The notes beneath the pieces were generated by a model. That model made no database searches, was not told the origin of the DNA, and worked only from the letters and a program-made list of their open reading frames with translations. From Acanthornis magna (lineage: Eukaryota > Chordata > Aves > Passeriformes > Acanthizidae): DNA of 64,000 bases. Positions within the stretch are counted from its first letter, which is position 1, and each line of letters starts with the position of its first letter. Shown here one piece after another: positions 25,094-39,077 of the stretch. Location: assembly GCA_036785705.1 (NCBI GenBank), contig JAWUZG010000004.1, positions 9,272,501-9,336,500 of the forward strand, given 5' to 3'. A program made the translations under genes and the position numbers.

Positions 25094-26373
25094 ATAATCT
25101 AATACTGCTTTAGATTAACTGTTCCGTAGCTACTAGCAACTTCCACAACTGCAGAGCATCTCCTTTCAGTTCCATGAAGATTTGGATCCTCTTAGCTCTG
25201 AGTCATTTTTTGTGGAACTGAATCCTGTCCCTAGACATAGAAACCTCTTTCTAACTACAGAAGTATCACAAAATCCTACCCACACCTTTTTGAAAATCAG
25301 CTTGTTCTCTTTAGTACCAGAATTCAAAATAAGGTTACACTAAGATGACCTGAGGCTACACAGGCATTTGTCACTTTATTGTTGCTCCCAACTCAGTCAG
25401 TCAGTATAGATGGACACGTGATTTAAGAAGACTAAATCTCCACTCGTAGATATAGATTTTAAGCATCTGCACTTGTTTTTCTACACAGTGAATACAGCAA
25501 GATGGTTGCCTAACTCAATAAAATTATATCATATGCTCCTGGAGATATCTCTCCAACTTCAATGATTGAATCATTAAACAGATGTGTTGCGTTGAGTTTA
25601 ATTGCAGTCTGGAATACCTATTTTTCTCTAATGAGTACTAAAACAGGTAAGATGAGTAATGTAAATGCGGATACTGCAACATAAATATCTTAAGTTACCG
25701 GACAGGCATTCCACTTTGGGTTCCTATTTTTTCCCTTCTGCTCTCCACGGTGAATTATATCTCATATTCACTAGCTTATGACATTGTTCCTGCTCATTTT
25801 CTTTTATAAAATCCAAAATTTAATGCTTTTCTTTCAAGTTACTTTTATGAAATTTTAATACTATTTTGCTTCCTAATCGCACTCCTAATTTATTTTGTAA
25901 ATTTTCAAGTTATGCAGTGATATTTTACAAAGCAATCCCATAAACTTTCTAATTAAAATATCTTTGCACGAAAGAGTTTAATCTTTTAAAGAGCGGATAT
26001 TATACTTGCTGCTGTCTCTTTGATCAGTCTTAAAATATGTGATGCTCATTCTGAATTGATCAGTAATTTTTGTCTCTTGTAAAGAATTATTTAACTCATT
26101 TGAAAAGTTTTGGGATTTTTATTACACCAAACTATTAGTGAGAGGTCCAAAAGCTTGATGGAAATTATTTAACCCACTGAACTTGTATAGACTTGATTAC
26201 CTTATCTAACACAATTTTGAATTTTGGGAAAGAGAGAAGACTATTTTAAACTACCGAGTTCCGTGAGGAAATAATTTTTCAGTAGTTAGAGGACAGGAAA
26301 GAAGGTAAATGTTGGCTCTGCTGAAAGACTGACTCTGGCTTCTGTCCCAAAAGACTACATACCTCCTTTATTA
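25094..26373. other. Unannotated AT-rich DNA
   Basis: No element or gene recognised. Confidence 0.6.
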
Positions 26374-26790
26374 TGTGGTGAGTTGACCCTGGCTCTATCG
26401 TTCCACCTCCTCAATCTGACAGGAGAGAAAAAGATGACAAAAGGCTCTGTGGGCTGAGATAAGGACAGCGAGATCATTCAGCATTTATGACCACAAGCAA
26501 AACAGAGTCAGCTTGGGGAAATTAATTTGATTTATTACCAATAAAATTAGAGGAGTGTAATGAGAAATAAAACCACATTTTAAAAACACTCTAACACACC
26601 CCTTCCTTCTTTCCAATTGTTCCTCCCCCCTCCCCCAGCCACTCAGAGGGACAGGAAACAGGGAGGATGTCAACCTGTAATCAGTGTCTTTCAAAGTGCT
26701 GGAGTCTGGAAGGTCTGGGGCCAAAGCTACCCCAGAAGAGCACAGTTTCCAAAAAACTACAGCTGAAGGCTCTGAAGCTGTTATCACACA
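26374..26790 (-). mobile_element. ERV LTR, minus strand, shortened copy of the 42.1-kb family
   Basis: The block starts TGTGGTGAGTTGACCCTGGC and contains 'AGATAAGGACAGCGAGATCA', 'AGTCAGCTTGGGGAAATTAA' and TTTGATTTATTACC. The last of these gives AATAAA on the minus strand near 26530 and so an LTR polyadenylation signal. The same order occurs at 42057 onward. After a CT-rich stretch the match to the other copy fades at about 26690, and a possible end ATCACACA falls at 26790. It is therefore about 0.4 kb, against 1.0 kb for the other copy, and has lost most of U3. No internal retroviral sequence adjoins it. Confidence 0.65.
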
Positions 26791-27982
26791 ACCCCATTTG
26801 CCTGCCTTTTGAACAAAAACACTTTTGTTAGACCTGTCTTGGATCTACATGAATTTACTCAACTTAATAGAGTTCTCATCTAAACTAACAGGCATGTGTT
26901 GGCCTGAAGAGGGATAATACAAAGTGAGTTTTTGATCCTTTCATTCTAATTATATGTTGTGGTCAATCTCTAGCAGCACTTTGTAACAGAAGCTGTTAGA
27001 ATTTTTCCTGGGCAAAGTGATACATAAGAAATCTTCATTTTTATGAGAAAACCAGCTTTTTTCTCTCTTTTCCCCACACTTATTAAGGGAATTGGATAAA
27101 AATGGGTCTACTTTTGTTTAGAAAATTTTCATTGTATCATAAATTGTATTTCTTTTTGTAAGTGGTAACCAGACAGCATGGTCTGTACTTCTCCATGCAA
27201 TTTGCTACTGTTTAATTTAGATAAATATGAAAATTAAGTTATTTGAAAAGCCTTCACTTACTGATGATATTAGCGACTGCCACTATTACTGCACTTATAC
27301 TCCATTGACCTTTTAGAATCTCAGCCCTAAAATTCCACTGGTGTGTTCTGATCAGATTGCATGCCAGGGACTCTGGAATGATTTATCAGTTAGAAATTAT
27401 TTGAAGTGGATGTACAATTGTAATATATTTCCCTGATGGATCTTCCATAAAACTTACAATGGGCATAGAACAAGGTCACGGGGATGTTATTCAAGTTAAA
27501 GTTTCCATTCTTAGTTTCAAAATCTGCGGAATCTGTCTTCATTTACACCATATTCACAGGAAGAGCATAGAAATCACCCTAAAAACAAGAATGCAAATGT
27601 AATACTTGGCCCTTATAGAGCGGTAGTCTTTTTCAAAATAATAAAGGAAGACTGTCTCAAATTAGAAAATAATCAAACATCGTATATATGCATTATGAAT
27701 GCTCATGAAAAGAGAAAGTGGGAAGGATGCTGTATTGGGGGTTCTACAGAACTCAGCTACAAGAAACATGAAGGAATACTTTTTAATTACATAGTAGGAA
27801 AACTTAAGTAATATTAGACCAGTCATAACTTTTTGTCTGTATTCTTCCTCTCTTCTGGGATGGTGGTAGAGAACTAGAATAATCAACAGCCCAGTAAAAC
27901 ATTGTCTATCTAAAGTTAATAGAAGGAAACTCTAGCTCAGAGAAGAAAAGACAATCTGTATCAGCATAGCTAACTACAAATT
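26791..27982. other. Unannotated AT-rich DNA
   Basis: No recognised feature. Confidence 0.6.
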
Positions 27983-28103
27983 CCATAGAATCATAGACTG
28001 TCCTGATTTGGAAGGCCCCCACAAGGATCATCAAGTCAACTCCTGAACCTGCACGGGACAACCCCAAGAATCACACCAAGTGTTTGAGAGAACATACTTC
28101 TTT
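27983..28103 (-). mobile_element. CR1 LINE, 3' terminal fragment
   Basis: A minus-strand CR1 tail of about 120 bp. On the plus strand it reads CCATAGAATCATAGACTGTC, then TTGGAAGGCCCCCACAAGGA, TCATCAAGTCAACTCCTGAA and GGGACAACCCCAAGAATCAC. It is closely similar in type to the copy at 24.6 kb. The 5' boundary near 28100 is approximate. Confidence 0.88.
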
Positions 28104-30375
28104 TTTCTTGCTTTTAATTTTCTGCAATAAGTGAGCATATACTATTATTTCAGAGCAATACATATATGTAACCCCTTTCATCTCTGTATGTGTAGCAGGA
28201 AACAGATGTCCTATTTCCTTGTAAATTGTTCCACTGTACCCAAAGGGATGTATTGGGCCTCTACAGAACCTGCAGCACCTGATAACAAAACAAGAGTTCA
28301 GGAAAAGGTGGATTCATTCAGTGTGTCTCCTGACATGCAGAAAAGTTGTAAGGATCACATTGGAACACAGGAAGTATGGCATATTCACCTCATCAGCTGT
28401 AGAAGCAAGCTTCTCCTTATAGTATTGATAATATAAAGGTATGTCAAAGGTATTTGTGATCTGTTTCAAAGCTTCTCCAAGTTAATGAAACTGATGCATG
28501 ACCGATCTAGTTATTTAAAAACAAGAAATCAAACCTGTTCGATTAATTCAAGAAAAATGTTTGCACCATGCTCCAAATTTAAGACCTGTCATCTAGATCA
28601 CCCAGCTGCACCAAGCAGATTTTGTCACAATAACATGGAGCTGGCCACATACATTCAGTAAAAAGAAGTATTACTATGCTCATTTTAATCCTTAGCATGT
28701 GCAGTTCTCAATTATCAAGCTGTATGTTCCTGTGCATACTTCAGCTTGAAAAAAAATTAAAATTTAAATCTCTGACTGCCTTTTATAAAATTTACAATAC
28801 CGTGGAGAACTTTTCATCCATAGATAGAGAAATAACACAGCGCATATTTGCAGTTGTCACTAATCCCCCCAAAATGCCACTTTATTAAAAAATAAAATAA
28901 AACATTTTTCTATTTCTAAACATGAAGATGCCAAACATTCTGCAGAAATAATCAAAAGTAGTACATGAAGTAGGTGTACTATGCATACTCTGTGTATTTA
29001 CTGAAATATGGCATTACTCCATATCAAATTACACTGACTTGCACACGATCTGAGGTAGTGTGGAGGGACTTTCACAGTGTGTACTGTCACTGTAAGTAAC
29101 AAAAGAGAGGCGAGATTTATTTCAGAGAACAGTAAGCAACTTACTTTGGGTCATGTTGGTGTCCTAATTCCTTTAGAACATAACTGGCTCTGTGAGAAAA
29201 CCAGGGGCCTCATTTTAGACTCTGAGCACAGCTGGTCAAGTGGAATCACTGTAGAAGTTAGAGTGAAGCAATACTGTTTGCAATTTGCTCTCGCTTATTC
29301 AGTATTTAAGGGGTCGTTCTCTGAAGCACCTGATATATAATTAGAATAGAGCCCTTAATTAACCCTTCTTTATGCATTTACGATAATAACAATGATTACA
29401 GTCTTGTTTCATTGCAGTAAAGGGCAAACATCCCCAAAGAAATGTCATATAATGTATGTACTCTGAATTAGAGCTCACCCAACGATTCGAGTGCCACTTA
29501 CTGTGTTAACAGCACCATTTGTTGCCAACATGTTGGCTTTTTTTTCCTCTCTGAGTTTTGCAAGAACATTCTAGTAGTGAGCAATTTTGATGTTGGTAAT
29601 CTACACAACCAACTGGAATGAAACAAGACAGGAGAACTGTTAGAGCTGCAAGCCTTGAGAGCTCAACATTGTTTCTTTAAAACCCCGAAACCAAGTCTGA
29701 ATTCCCATTTAGATGCTTCGTTGGACATTGAATTAAACAGGACACTGAATTAAAATCTGCACTGCTTAAGAGTCTAATGTTAATTCACCAAAATAAATGG
29801 AAAAATTACTATTCATTTCAAGACCATTTTTGGACCAGACCCAAGAAGCATAATTTCCCCTCTTACAAAGAAGAAGCAGCTCTTCATGCAGCAGCCATTT
29901 CCTGAGCTCCAGTGAAAGCTCTGAATGAATATAATGTTGCCCTGTATATGTTGATGAATCATGTCAATTTCTTGTCCACCAGTACCCCCAAGTCCAGATT
30001 TTGTATATCTGACCATATTTCAAATTACAATAATATTCTTTTGCATTTCTGGCAGGCACAGATTTTTCAGGAAATTCTTATCTGAATTAAATATCTGAAA
30101 AGATCTTCATTTTAATTTCAGATGAAAATTAATAAATTACACCAAGGGGCAGATGCCTTCTCTTTCAGGCTGTGAACAGTTTCAATGCTACGAAGCTCAT
30201 GAATTTCACATATTTGAATGAGCAATGATATCACCAAGGGTGTAACCAGTCTGTTTCGTATCAGATATATCTGAACCTGTTGTTTTGAATAGTCAAAACA
30301 TCTGGGCACAGCAGTCTCACCTATTGAAAGTAATGATGAGGCAGATGTCTAGTTAGCTAAGGTGAATAAGGATCT
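28104..30375. other. Unannotated AT-rich DNA
   Basis: No repeat or gene recognised. Open frames of 101 and 87 codons (28131-28436 and 29077-29340) have no motif, signal peptide or domain that I can identify and fit chance. Confidence 0.55.
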
Positions 30376-30930
30376 GTCATGGACAAGGACAGAGTAAGTG
30401 GAAAACCACAGTGGTTATAGATCCTGGGGTTTATTTAAGAACCAAGAAGATTGGAGCTTTTACTCCACTCTTACTCTCTCCCTTAGTCCATCACTCAGTC
30501 ACTCCCCTCCAGCCATGTGTTCAATAGCTCTTGACTTGCTTTCCCTACAGAGGCATCACTGTTGATCCCAGAAGGTTGGGCAGAAAATCGAGTTGGTTCT
30601 TGCCATGCTGTTGCTCTCAGTGACCAGCCTCGTGTGTTACCTCACAAAGTCCCAGGCCATCCCCTGGCATTTGTCTGTACACAGTACCCGGATTTCTGTG
30701 CTCTTCACCCACGTCCAAGATTTTTTCCTTCAATCAAGATCTTCACCCACTCAGGGAGAACACTTCTTCCTAAATCTAAACAGTCAGTGTGTAGAGGCAC
30801 AGCATGTGTTCAGCTTCCTGACTTGCAGTTCTGTCTCATGTCACTTGTCAGCTGGAGGATTCAGGACAAGCTGCTTTTGTTCAGTTCAAGTTTTATCAGT
30901 ATTTTCAGACACATAGGCACCAGGTATCTG
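30376..30930. other. GC-richer block of unknown origin, possible decayed LTR
   Basis: This half-kilobase is visibly richer in G and C than its flanks. Two overlapping plus-strand frames stay open for 125 and 107 codons (30562-30939 and 30593-30916). It starts TGTCATGGAC, and a TTTATT at about 30431 would be an AATAAA on the minus strand, as in the other minus-strand LTRs here. I could not find a matching CA end or a target-site duplication. The translated frames show no domain I recognise, so I do not call a gene. Decayed LTR, other transposon or host sequence all remain open. Confidence 0.3.
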
Positions 30931-33900
30931 CCATGTTAGTATTCACATTTGAAGCTGTTTTTTCACAAAAAACATGACCTTGCAAATATTACTATGGTTG
31001 TCCATTTCAGATTGTAATATACTATGAAAAATTGTGACAGAAATGCCAATATTCACAGGTGATTCCTCTACTTCCAGAATTTTTCTTTTTATGAATTTTT
31101 GCTCTGTCTCTGGAATGCTGCCTTTGGCAAAATAGATATTATATTCTAAAAACCAGATTTCACTATGCAAGTACTTTTTGACTATTCATATTGTTTACTA
31201 TCACTTTTTTGCCTATGCCAGATGATGTAGCTATATACTCATAATGAGATAACTCACCAAAGTGAAAGCCGTTAACTCGTTTCAGTATTTAATCGCCAAA
31301 TAAAAATTGACTAAGCAAAGCAGCAGTTATAATTAAAACATAGAAATCAAAAAAGAAAATTTAAAGAAAAGTAAGTTACTTAATTTCAACAAAATGTTTA
31401 CATCTGGAAGTCAAGACTGAGGTTATAACTTGGTGTGAAGTGCTTAAGCTTTTCATAAGAGCCCTTCAGGGTACTATTGTAACAATAATCATGAAGGATT
31501 CCCTTTACTAAACGGTATAACCAAGCTCATGTGTTCAAGTTCAAGGGTTATATGGGGATGGTTTGTGCTAAAACAAATGTCAGCTTAAGACCTATCCATA
31601 AATTTAAATGGCATCATGACAAATTTTAAAGACATTACAAAATATTGCATGGCACAAGAATTGAATTTTACAAGATTCAATGTTACTAGAAATTGTTCCA
31701 TGAAACTGTTCCATGTTCTGGACAGAAGGCAATACAGTTTTGTCTCTTAAGATGTTTCTAAGGCTTTTATTTTGACACATTCTAGCACCCCAAACATTGT
31801 GGAGGCCAAGACCTCTGAAAACACAAGACATTATACGGCTGATTAGCCTGAGGGTGAAAAATCCTTCCTGCAGAAAACACTGGTACTCCATAAAACAATA
31901 CTGAAAACAAGAGCTGGAGAAGGCTGACGGATGGCTAATTCGTTGGATGAGGCTCAGTGCAGGTCAAATAGACTTGTGTGTATTCAGTCATCATAATATC
32001 TCTGAAGCAGACAGGCATCTCTCGGCTTGGCTTTTAAGGTTTTGGGGAGAGCTGATGGAGAATTTGTGTTGTTCAGCACAGACATAAATGTGCTTTCTCT
32101 GTCTCATGATCATCATGTGTTGGAAATGCTTAGGATTTTTACCCGCAAGGTAACTTAAAAAATCCAGCCAACACCAGGAAAGTTCAGGGAAACCACTTTG
32201 TTTCTATATTCTATACCCTTAATAAGCTGAAAATTCAGTATTCTTGTTTCATTAGTCACAGGCATATAGTCAGGTTCACAAACATTTCTATGATCCAAAT
32301 GTTTAGCATTGGCAATGCAAAGATCTGATAATCTTCAGTGGGTGGTAGAAAGCACGTATTAGATACGAGCAATGTCTCTTTTCACAGAAAACAATAAAAG
32401 TTGTGCTGTTGCAGCATTTGTTTGCAACTCAAACACTTTTCAACAGGTAGTTTACCTGGCATAAAGTTCAACTGAAATTAATTACCACTGCAAACCAAAT
32501 TGATTTTCACTCTGCAAACGTGTGCCACAAATATTTCACACTTTCAAGTGATGGGCATTTTCAGTGAATTATTATAATGAATTCTTGATTATTAATAACA
32601 ATAGCCAGATAAAATTCAGTTAGAAATGTGGGGTTTTTTATCAGTCAGAATTTCTAGTTCTTCTAGCATTATATTTTTATCTATCATTCTATGACTTGCA
32701 TTAGCTCTTGAATACATATGCTGGTGGCATGAACGTATACAGCCCCTGTGGAAAATACTCTTTTTTTCTCAAAGGATTTTATTAGCCTACTGGGAAAGTA
32801 AAGTCTACACTGAAAGCTGATAATGAGAGAGAAATATTTCAAGACAGATCTTTGTGTTGGAGTGTACATTTACTAGATTATATTTATGTGTATTTATGAC
32901 TCGTTCTTGCTATCATGAGGTACATTTTACATTACAATTTTCAATATCTAATTTTTTACAAAATATTTTAAATCACTATTTTCTTGAGTGTTCCTCCCTC
33001 TCAATTTCTGGTGGCTTTGGATTTAAGAACTAGGTGAAAAATACTGGATGACACAGTCAGCCTTGCCAAATACCGCCAGCTTTGAAGAGCATCTTCAACT
33101 TTACAGTATTGAATAGAATTCAGCTCATAAGTACAAAAGTGAATGGATCAGTTCAAAGAAAATAAGAAGCTTACAGCTGAGACAAACCAAATCAATAAAG
33201 ATTTAATTCAATTGGGTCATAATTTCATACTACTTATTTTTTACTCTTGCCTTGTTTCAATATATGTTTGCTTAGCCCTTGTGGAAGGACATTTATTTTC
33301 ATGGTTTCTTACCCTTTCTGATGAATGGATTATGCATGGAGAACAAAAAAAAAAAACAGGACAAACAAAAACAGCCCATAAACAAAGGTTTTCTTAGCTT
33401 AATTTCTGTGCAATAACATACAGATTATAAAGAACAACAGCAGCACAAACCATTAAGAAGAGTCATCCTGAAAACAGTGGTCAATTAGCAGAATCACAAA
33501 CTTAATATCACATTAAAAAGCCATGGCAAATTTAGAATTGTGTTTTTATGGAAGAAAGGGAGAAAAAGAGAGAAAGAGAGAAATATTTCAAAGCTGTATG
33601 CAATGAAGTGATAATCAGTGATTATTCATGTTTAAATTAAGGACATAATTTAAATGCTTAGATCTGATCTTGAAAGCCCAGCTTCTTCTAAATTCTAGTT
33701 CTTTAGTGAGAGAAATTGTTTCATATGGGAATTCTGAGAAAAGAACTGTATCTAAGGAATGGGTCTGTGTATGAGTAAATAAGTTTTTACCTCCAAAAGT
33801 GAACTAGAATAGTAAATCACAGATTGTTCACTTTCCGTATAAAATTAATTCCAATCTAGACCTTCATACAACACATGATGGGAACTCACAATGTCACAAT

Positions 33901-36900
33901 TTTTCATAGTTGTTGTCAAATCCAGAGCTCTAAAAGGAACAAATAAGAAAAATCTTATATGAAAGAAACAAACTATTTTGAAAAAAGCTCTCTAGAATCA
34001 ATAAATCATCAGGGCAGACAATAGTCCATTTTGCCATTGATTACTAATAATTTTTCCATTATTTAGCTTTCTCTAAATTTCTTTTAATTGTTCAGTGGAC
34101 AGTAAATGTGAGCAATTACAGCCTGCAGATTGCTTCCCATAGCTACTTGAAATTTTCTGTACATGTTTAGTCATCACCATAACGTGGTATTTTTTCTACT
34201 CTTGGTGTAGCTGACTGCAAAAAGAACAGTAAAGAATGGCAAACAGCAAATAACAGAGACATATGTCCATGTGCAAATGTCTTTTTTCTCATATGAGTAA
34301 GTACCTACAGAAAAAAATGGTGTTCCCCAAGCATCCCTACAAGAAAAATTTGTTCCTGTAAATATTTACAGTTTGCAAAAAAAAAAGCAGGTTGAAAACA
34401 GTTACAGCAAACACCCATCTGGATTTAAACAAATATTTGTAAACATTGTTTTAATACATTTCCTCCACATTTCTTTACATATATAGCTTCCCCTCCTATG
34501 CTTTCTTAAGTGCAGAGGAAAATAAAATGTAGGAACTTTGAAGTTTTTAAACCAGTTTTATATTTGTTATTTGCCTTATTCTGTATATGAAATGGAGTTA
34601 ATGTTAACTACAAGGCAGCCTGAATTATTTTTTGTTTTCATTCATTAATATGGTGTTTTTAAAACCTCTAGCAAGTACATAATTTCTCTCTGAATTTTAT
34701 CATTATATTCTTTGGTTGTTATCTCATGTAATATGGAAAGTAATCAACTATCCAATTTTTGTTGAAAATCACAAAAAGACTGTCCTATAAGCTATAAGAA
34801 AGCAATTTCCTGAATTCATTGACCTTTCAATTGATATCATAACACAGCATAATCACTAGGCATTTAAATTAGCAATGTAACTCAACGTAGACGGATAACA
34901 GTGAAATCTCAAGGATTTGTTTCCTGAACAAGACCACAGCACTGTAGCTAAAAGGGTAAATGTGCTTCATGTTTAGGGATGACCTTTAAGTCCCACAGCT
35001 GCCTATCATACATCTTGTTAATCTGCCCTGTTGTTGGGTTCATCTGCTTATTTTATCCTTCTTTTTTTTGTAGGAGTTTCGTTTTCAGTCAGGTCTGACA
35101 CTTCTGCCACAGGTGCAACACAGGTCTGTGTGCTTTATTTTGTCTTAATCTAGGCTCACAGACATCTGCCTGAGGAAAAAAATATTTACTCTTAAAAACT
35201 TCGTCTTTTAAATGAAAAGTAAAATACAAGGGGAGTTTCATATTGCTTTTCCTTTGAAGAATGTGTTTGATTAGCCATTTAATTAAAATCATCTGACATG
35301 GTTTTAGCTTCCTTAAGGTTAAACATCTATTCTAACTGTTTGTAGTCTGAATAGTCATCAGAGAGGAAGTGGCACTCACAACTTTTTCTGGGTATTCTAG
35401 TACATAATAAAAGATGAGGCAAAAGAATATCTGCATAAAGATCTCTCCATTTCTGTACTGAAGATAAAGAGCAGCAGAAGAACAGCAGGCACAAGAACTC
35501 AAAGACAAGCAGGGAGAAGAATTCCAGGACAAGCTTTTAGAAGAGGTCACAGTTGAGATAAGAATTCAAGGTCTACAAAATTTGGGTTTTTCACAATGCT
35601 TCTTCTATGTGCAATTATACCCTGTCTGGGAACATGAGAGTGTAGATGTATAATTTCCTTTGTTTAGACTCACAAAATTAGAAGTTTCCAGTTTGTGAGC
35701 GTTTGAAATCATATATACATGTGTACAGAGACTGGACCCACCTAGTAGGATCACAGCTCAGCATTAGTCATGTCCAATGAACACAGAGGAGATTATTTAA
35801 TAAAAAACAAAATTGAAACAAAGCAAAACTAAGCAACTGACTTCCTTAGGTCAAATGAGGTCAAATTCCATAACTATTGACTGGGAAAACCTTGGAAGAA
35901 GCATAAGGAATACCGCTTGATGAAGGACTAGAAAATTTGATTAATTGGTGTCTGACACTGGTGTTTGAAACGGGTTTGGGGTGACTTGCCTTAGAGGCCA
36001 AGTGCCACACCATTGAAAACCCTTGACACCGACAAAAAAGATATTAAGGACTGAATTCAAAAGGCAGGTGGACAAACACTGTTATCCTGTAAGTCACCTC
36101 CCCTGGATGTTCACAGATATATTTTTGCTCCAGTTGAATTTCTACCACTATTCCAGCTTTCTACAGGTTGAATTCTGGAAATCTAATTAAAACCTATTCA
36201 CTTAGTAATACCTACTGGTTAGCTGAAGATGCCAACAAATCTGTGCTGTACTAAAGTAACATCCCAAATGAGCTGACAGTCCGTGATACTTGGTAGCCTG
36301 AATAGCAATACCAGAATGTTCCTCTTCTTAAAGGAACACAAGTTAATTGATAAAATTCAAGTTAGTTTTTCTTTTAACTGGGGGAAGAACTACAATTTTG
36401 TGTACACAAATCACTCTGTTTTTTTAATCTACTTTTTTTCCTCTCTGACATATAAACTTTTCTAAAATAAGCAGTAATTTTCAGGGTTTATAACATTCAT
36501 TATCCCCTCTGCTTATCTTGTGTAGCAGGCTTGTGCTTTTTAAAAGGACATTTTTCTTCTTGTTTTGCTGTTTACTTCTCACACGGTACTTTTACAGAGA
36601 AAATGTCACATTGTGAAGTCTCCAGGTAACCTCCATGCAATGTTTTTTTTAACCACAACTTTATTTTACAAAAGGCCTTTTTAACAGCAAACCCAGATCA
36701 AAGCACTGCAGAGTTTGGAGACAAAACAAAAGTTCCACAGTAAAGAAAAATCAATGATCTTTCAAATAAATCAAGATGAAATCAAATAAACCAGTTTAAC
36801 AGAGGATTTTAAAGCCAAACAGTGACTTGGCTTACCTGATAGTCAACCACAAGTACAACAGATCAGATGAATATAAAGCCAGTAGTAAATGGCTGTATCC

Positions 36901-39077
36901 TTTCCAATCTCACTTTAATAACAAATAAAAAGACATTGAGTTAGCTCCTGCCACCTTTATTGGCAACTATTTGTTCCACAGGATGTCTTTCTGATTTCAG
37001 TGGGGACAGAATTAAATTAGATGCTATTTTATATAAGATGGCAGCAATTGGCTTTTATCATCAATCAGCTATATAATTTCGAGTAACTGTGAAGTACTGT
37101 AAGTCAATAAACATATTGGAGATGCCAATTAATTATTAGAATGTCTAAATTGAAATTCAGTAAGCTGTTTCAAAATATACAGGCCTTAATTACTTCCTTT
37201 TGCACAGAACGCATGCTAGATAATTTTTTAGAATAGTATGTCTCATTAAACACTGTATTTATTCATCAGTCCTAGTGGGGTGAAAGGTTTATAGCACATA
37301 GTCACCAGTAGAAGGAAAAATATTTGACTTGAACTTATACATTTGTTCTTATACTGTAAGTGATTTTGGCATTTATAAACTGGTTCTTGCTCTGGACTCT
37401 CTAAATCTCAGCTAAAATGCCAAGCTAGTCATCAGCCATCCATTTCCCTTTCATCCAAGTGCTCTCCCCAGTGTAGAACCTGACACATTAGAAGCTCTGC
37501 TGATATTCTGCATACGAGCACAGTCTCAGTTTATTGTTTCAGTTGCCAGTTAAGCCTGGCTAGTTTTGCATAAAATATCACATCTGACTTATCAATTCAG
37601 TCATAAAATATAAAATTATAATCATAGCTGAAAAATGAAGTTTTTTTCTAAGCAGCCTCCAACATTATTAGCAAGTAGATAGCTTATAGCAAAAAAATGC
37701 TAAGATCCAACTCTCTAATAGTAGTTCATAGTTTATGATCCATCTTGAGTAGTCTAATATTTTAAACAATCATGTTCAGGGTTTACCTCACAAGAGGGAA
37801 AAGAGATAAGGCCACATTTCACTACTAAATATTACTCAAAGGTACCCAGTGAATTCACCAGACTTCCTAAAAACTGTCATACCACGAAAAATATCCGAAT
37901 GTCTTTCGCCACAGAAAAAGGTAGTACTGAATGTGGGAGACATCTCATTTATCTTTATTAACACAAAACTTAGGCACCAAACTTTGGGCTAGATAGACAT
38001 CCTCTGTATACACAGTATCTTTCAATAGCAAGGAAGAAAGAGGTTTTAGAATTAGATACCCGGCTTTAGCATATCAGAATGTGGGTAAGAAAAGTCCTAC
38101 TCCTCATTGTGCAAGCATGATCATTGTCCACTTAAAAAGGATAAATATTTTTATCTGCTAATGATTTTAATAGATTTAGGAAGCATTTACATCTATTGCA
38201 CTGGAAGGGAACACTTTCAATCACATGTCAAAAATGTTGCTTTAGATTCACCTCATGTTTTATGGGCCTAGAAAATACCCAAGTATTTTGTGACATGGAC
38301 TTTTTTATTTTTCCTAGCTGGATGCTAATTCCTATAAAATAAATTAAGATGTTCATTTTAAATTAGTTTATATTCATTCATCTATAGTTACTCCTTTTCA
38401 ATCATTTCATCTGGTTTGTACCTTAACAGCAGGAAAACAGATGTCTTGATTGAGTATGAGATAGGATGGGTCTTAATTTCATGGTTTTGCTGTCAGTTTA
38501 ATATTTTGAATTCTCACAAATCACTGTGTGTTCTCTCTTATACTGTCTTTGACTCTTATAGTGCCTTTACAAGGATTTGCTATGTGATTAGTTGAAACTT
38601 CAGGAGGACAAAAATCCTAAAATTCTTTCAGAAAATACAGTGATATTTGTCCCAAAACTTCTACTCCCTGGTGGGTTTTTTCAGTTCAATTTTCCAATGC
38701 AGATCATCTTCACAACAGCTGCACTAATAGTCAATACTCCATGCCAGGTCCTATTTTCTGATCCACAGAACACATTAAATCACTTTTACTCGCTAGTTTG
38801 CCAATTAGCTTTTTCCACTGGATGAGTTTTCTTCATCAATTAAAATTATTGGTGATCATCTAAAGTAATTTCCCTAGTTCATTGCTACTAGTTCTGTGCC
38901 ACTATTAAAGCTGGTATATTTTGCCTTTACCAGCTGCTCTTGACCTGTCTACTGATCTAAACAGAACAGTATGATATATTTAAATGCTGATATTTAAATT
39001 ACAATGATGGATGTCAGACATGTGATCAGTAAGAAACTGGGATCCACCCAGAATGTCTTTTTGCTTCCCTTATTTAG
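30931..39077. other. 8.1 kb with no recognised repeat or gene
   Basis: This is the longest stretch in the window without an element I can identify. It is AT-rich, with open frames up to 95 codons that carry no domain. Minor simple sequence is a purine tract (33551-33584) and an A run near 33350. Old, unrecognisable repeats or conserved non-coding elements may be present but cannot be seen without alignment. Confidence 0.55.
33551..33584. repeat. GA/GAAA-type purine tract
   Basis: An all-purine stretch built from GAAA, GGGA and GAGA units, a low-complexity microsatellite. Confidence 0.75.

Noticed and set aside
32676..32690. CATTCTATGAC as a further CR1 tail
   Set aside because: Only one octamer-like match, without the preceding 'CCTTCCAACC' block on either strand.
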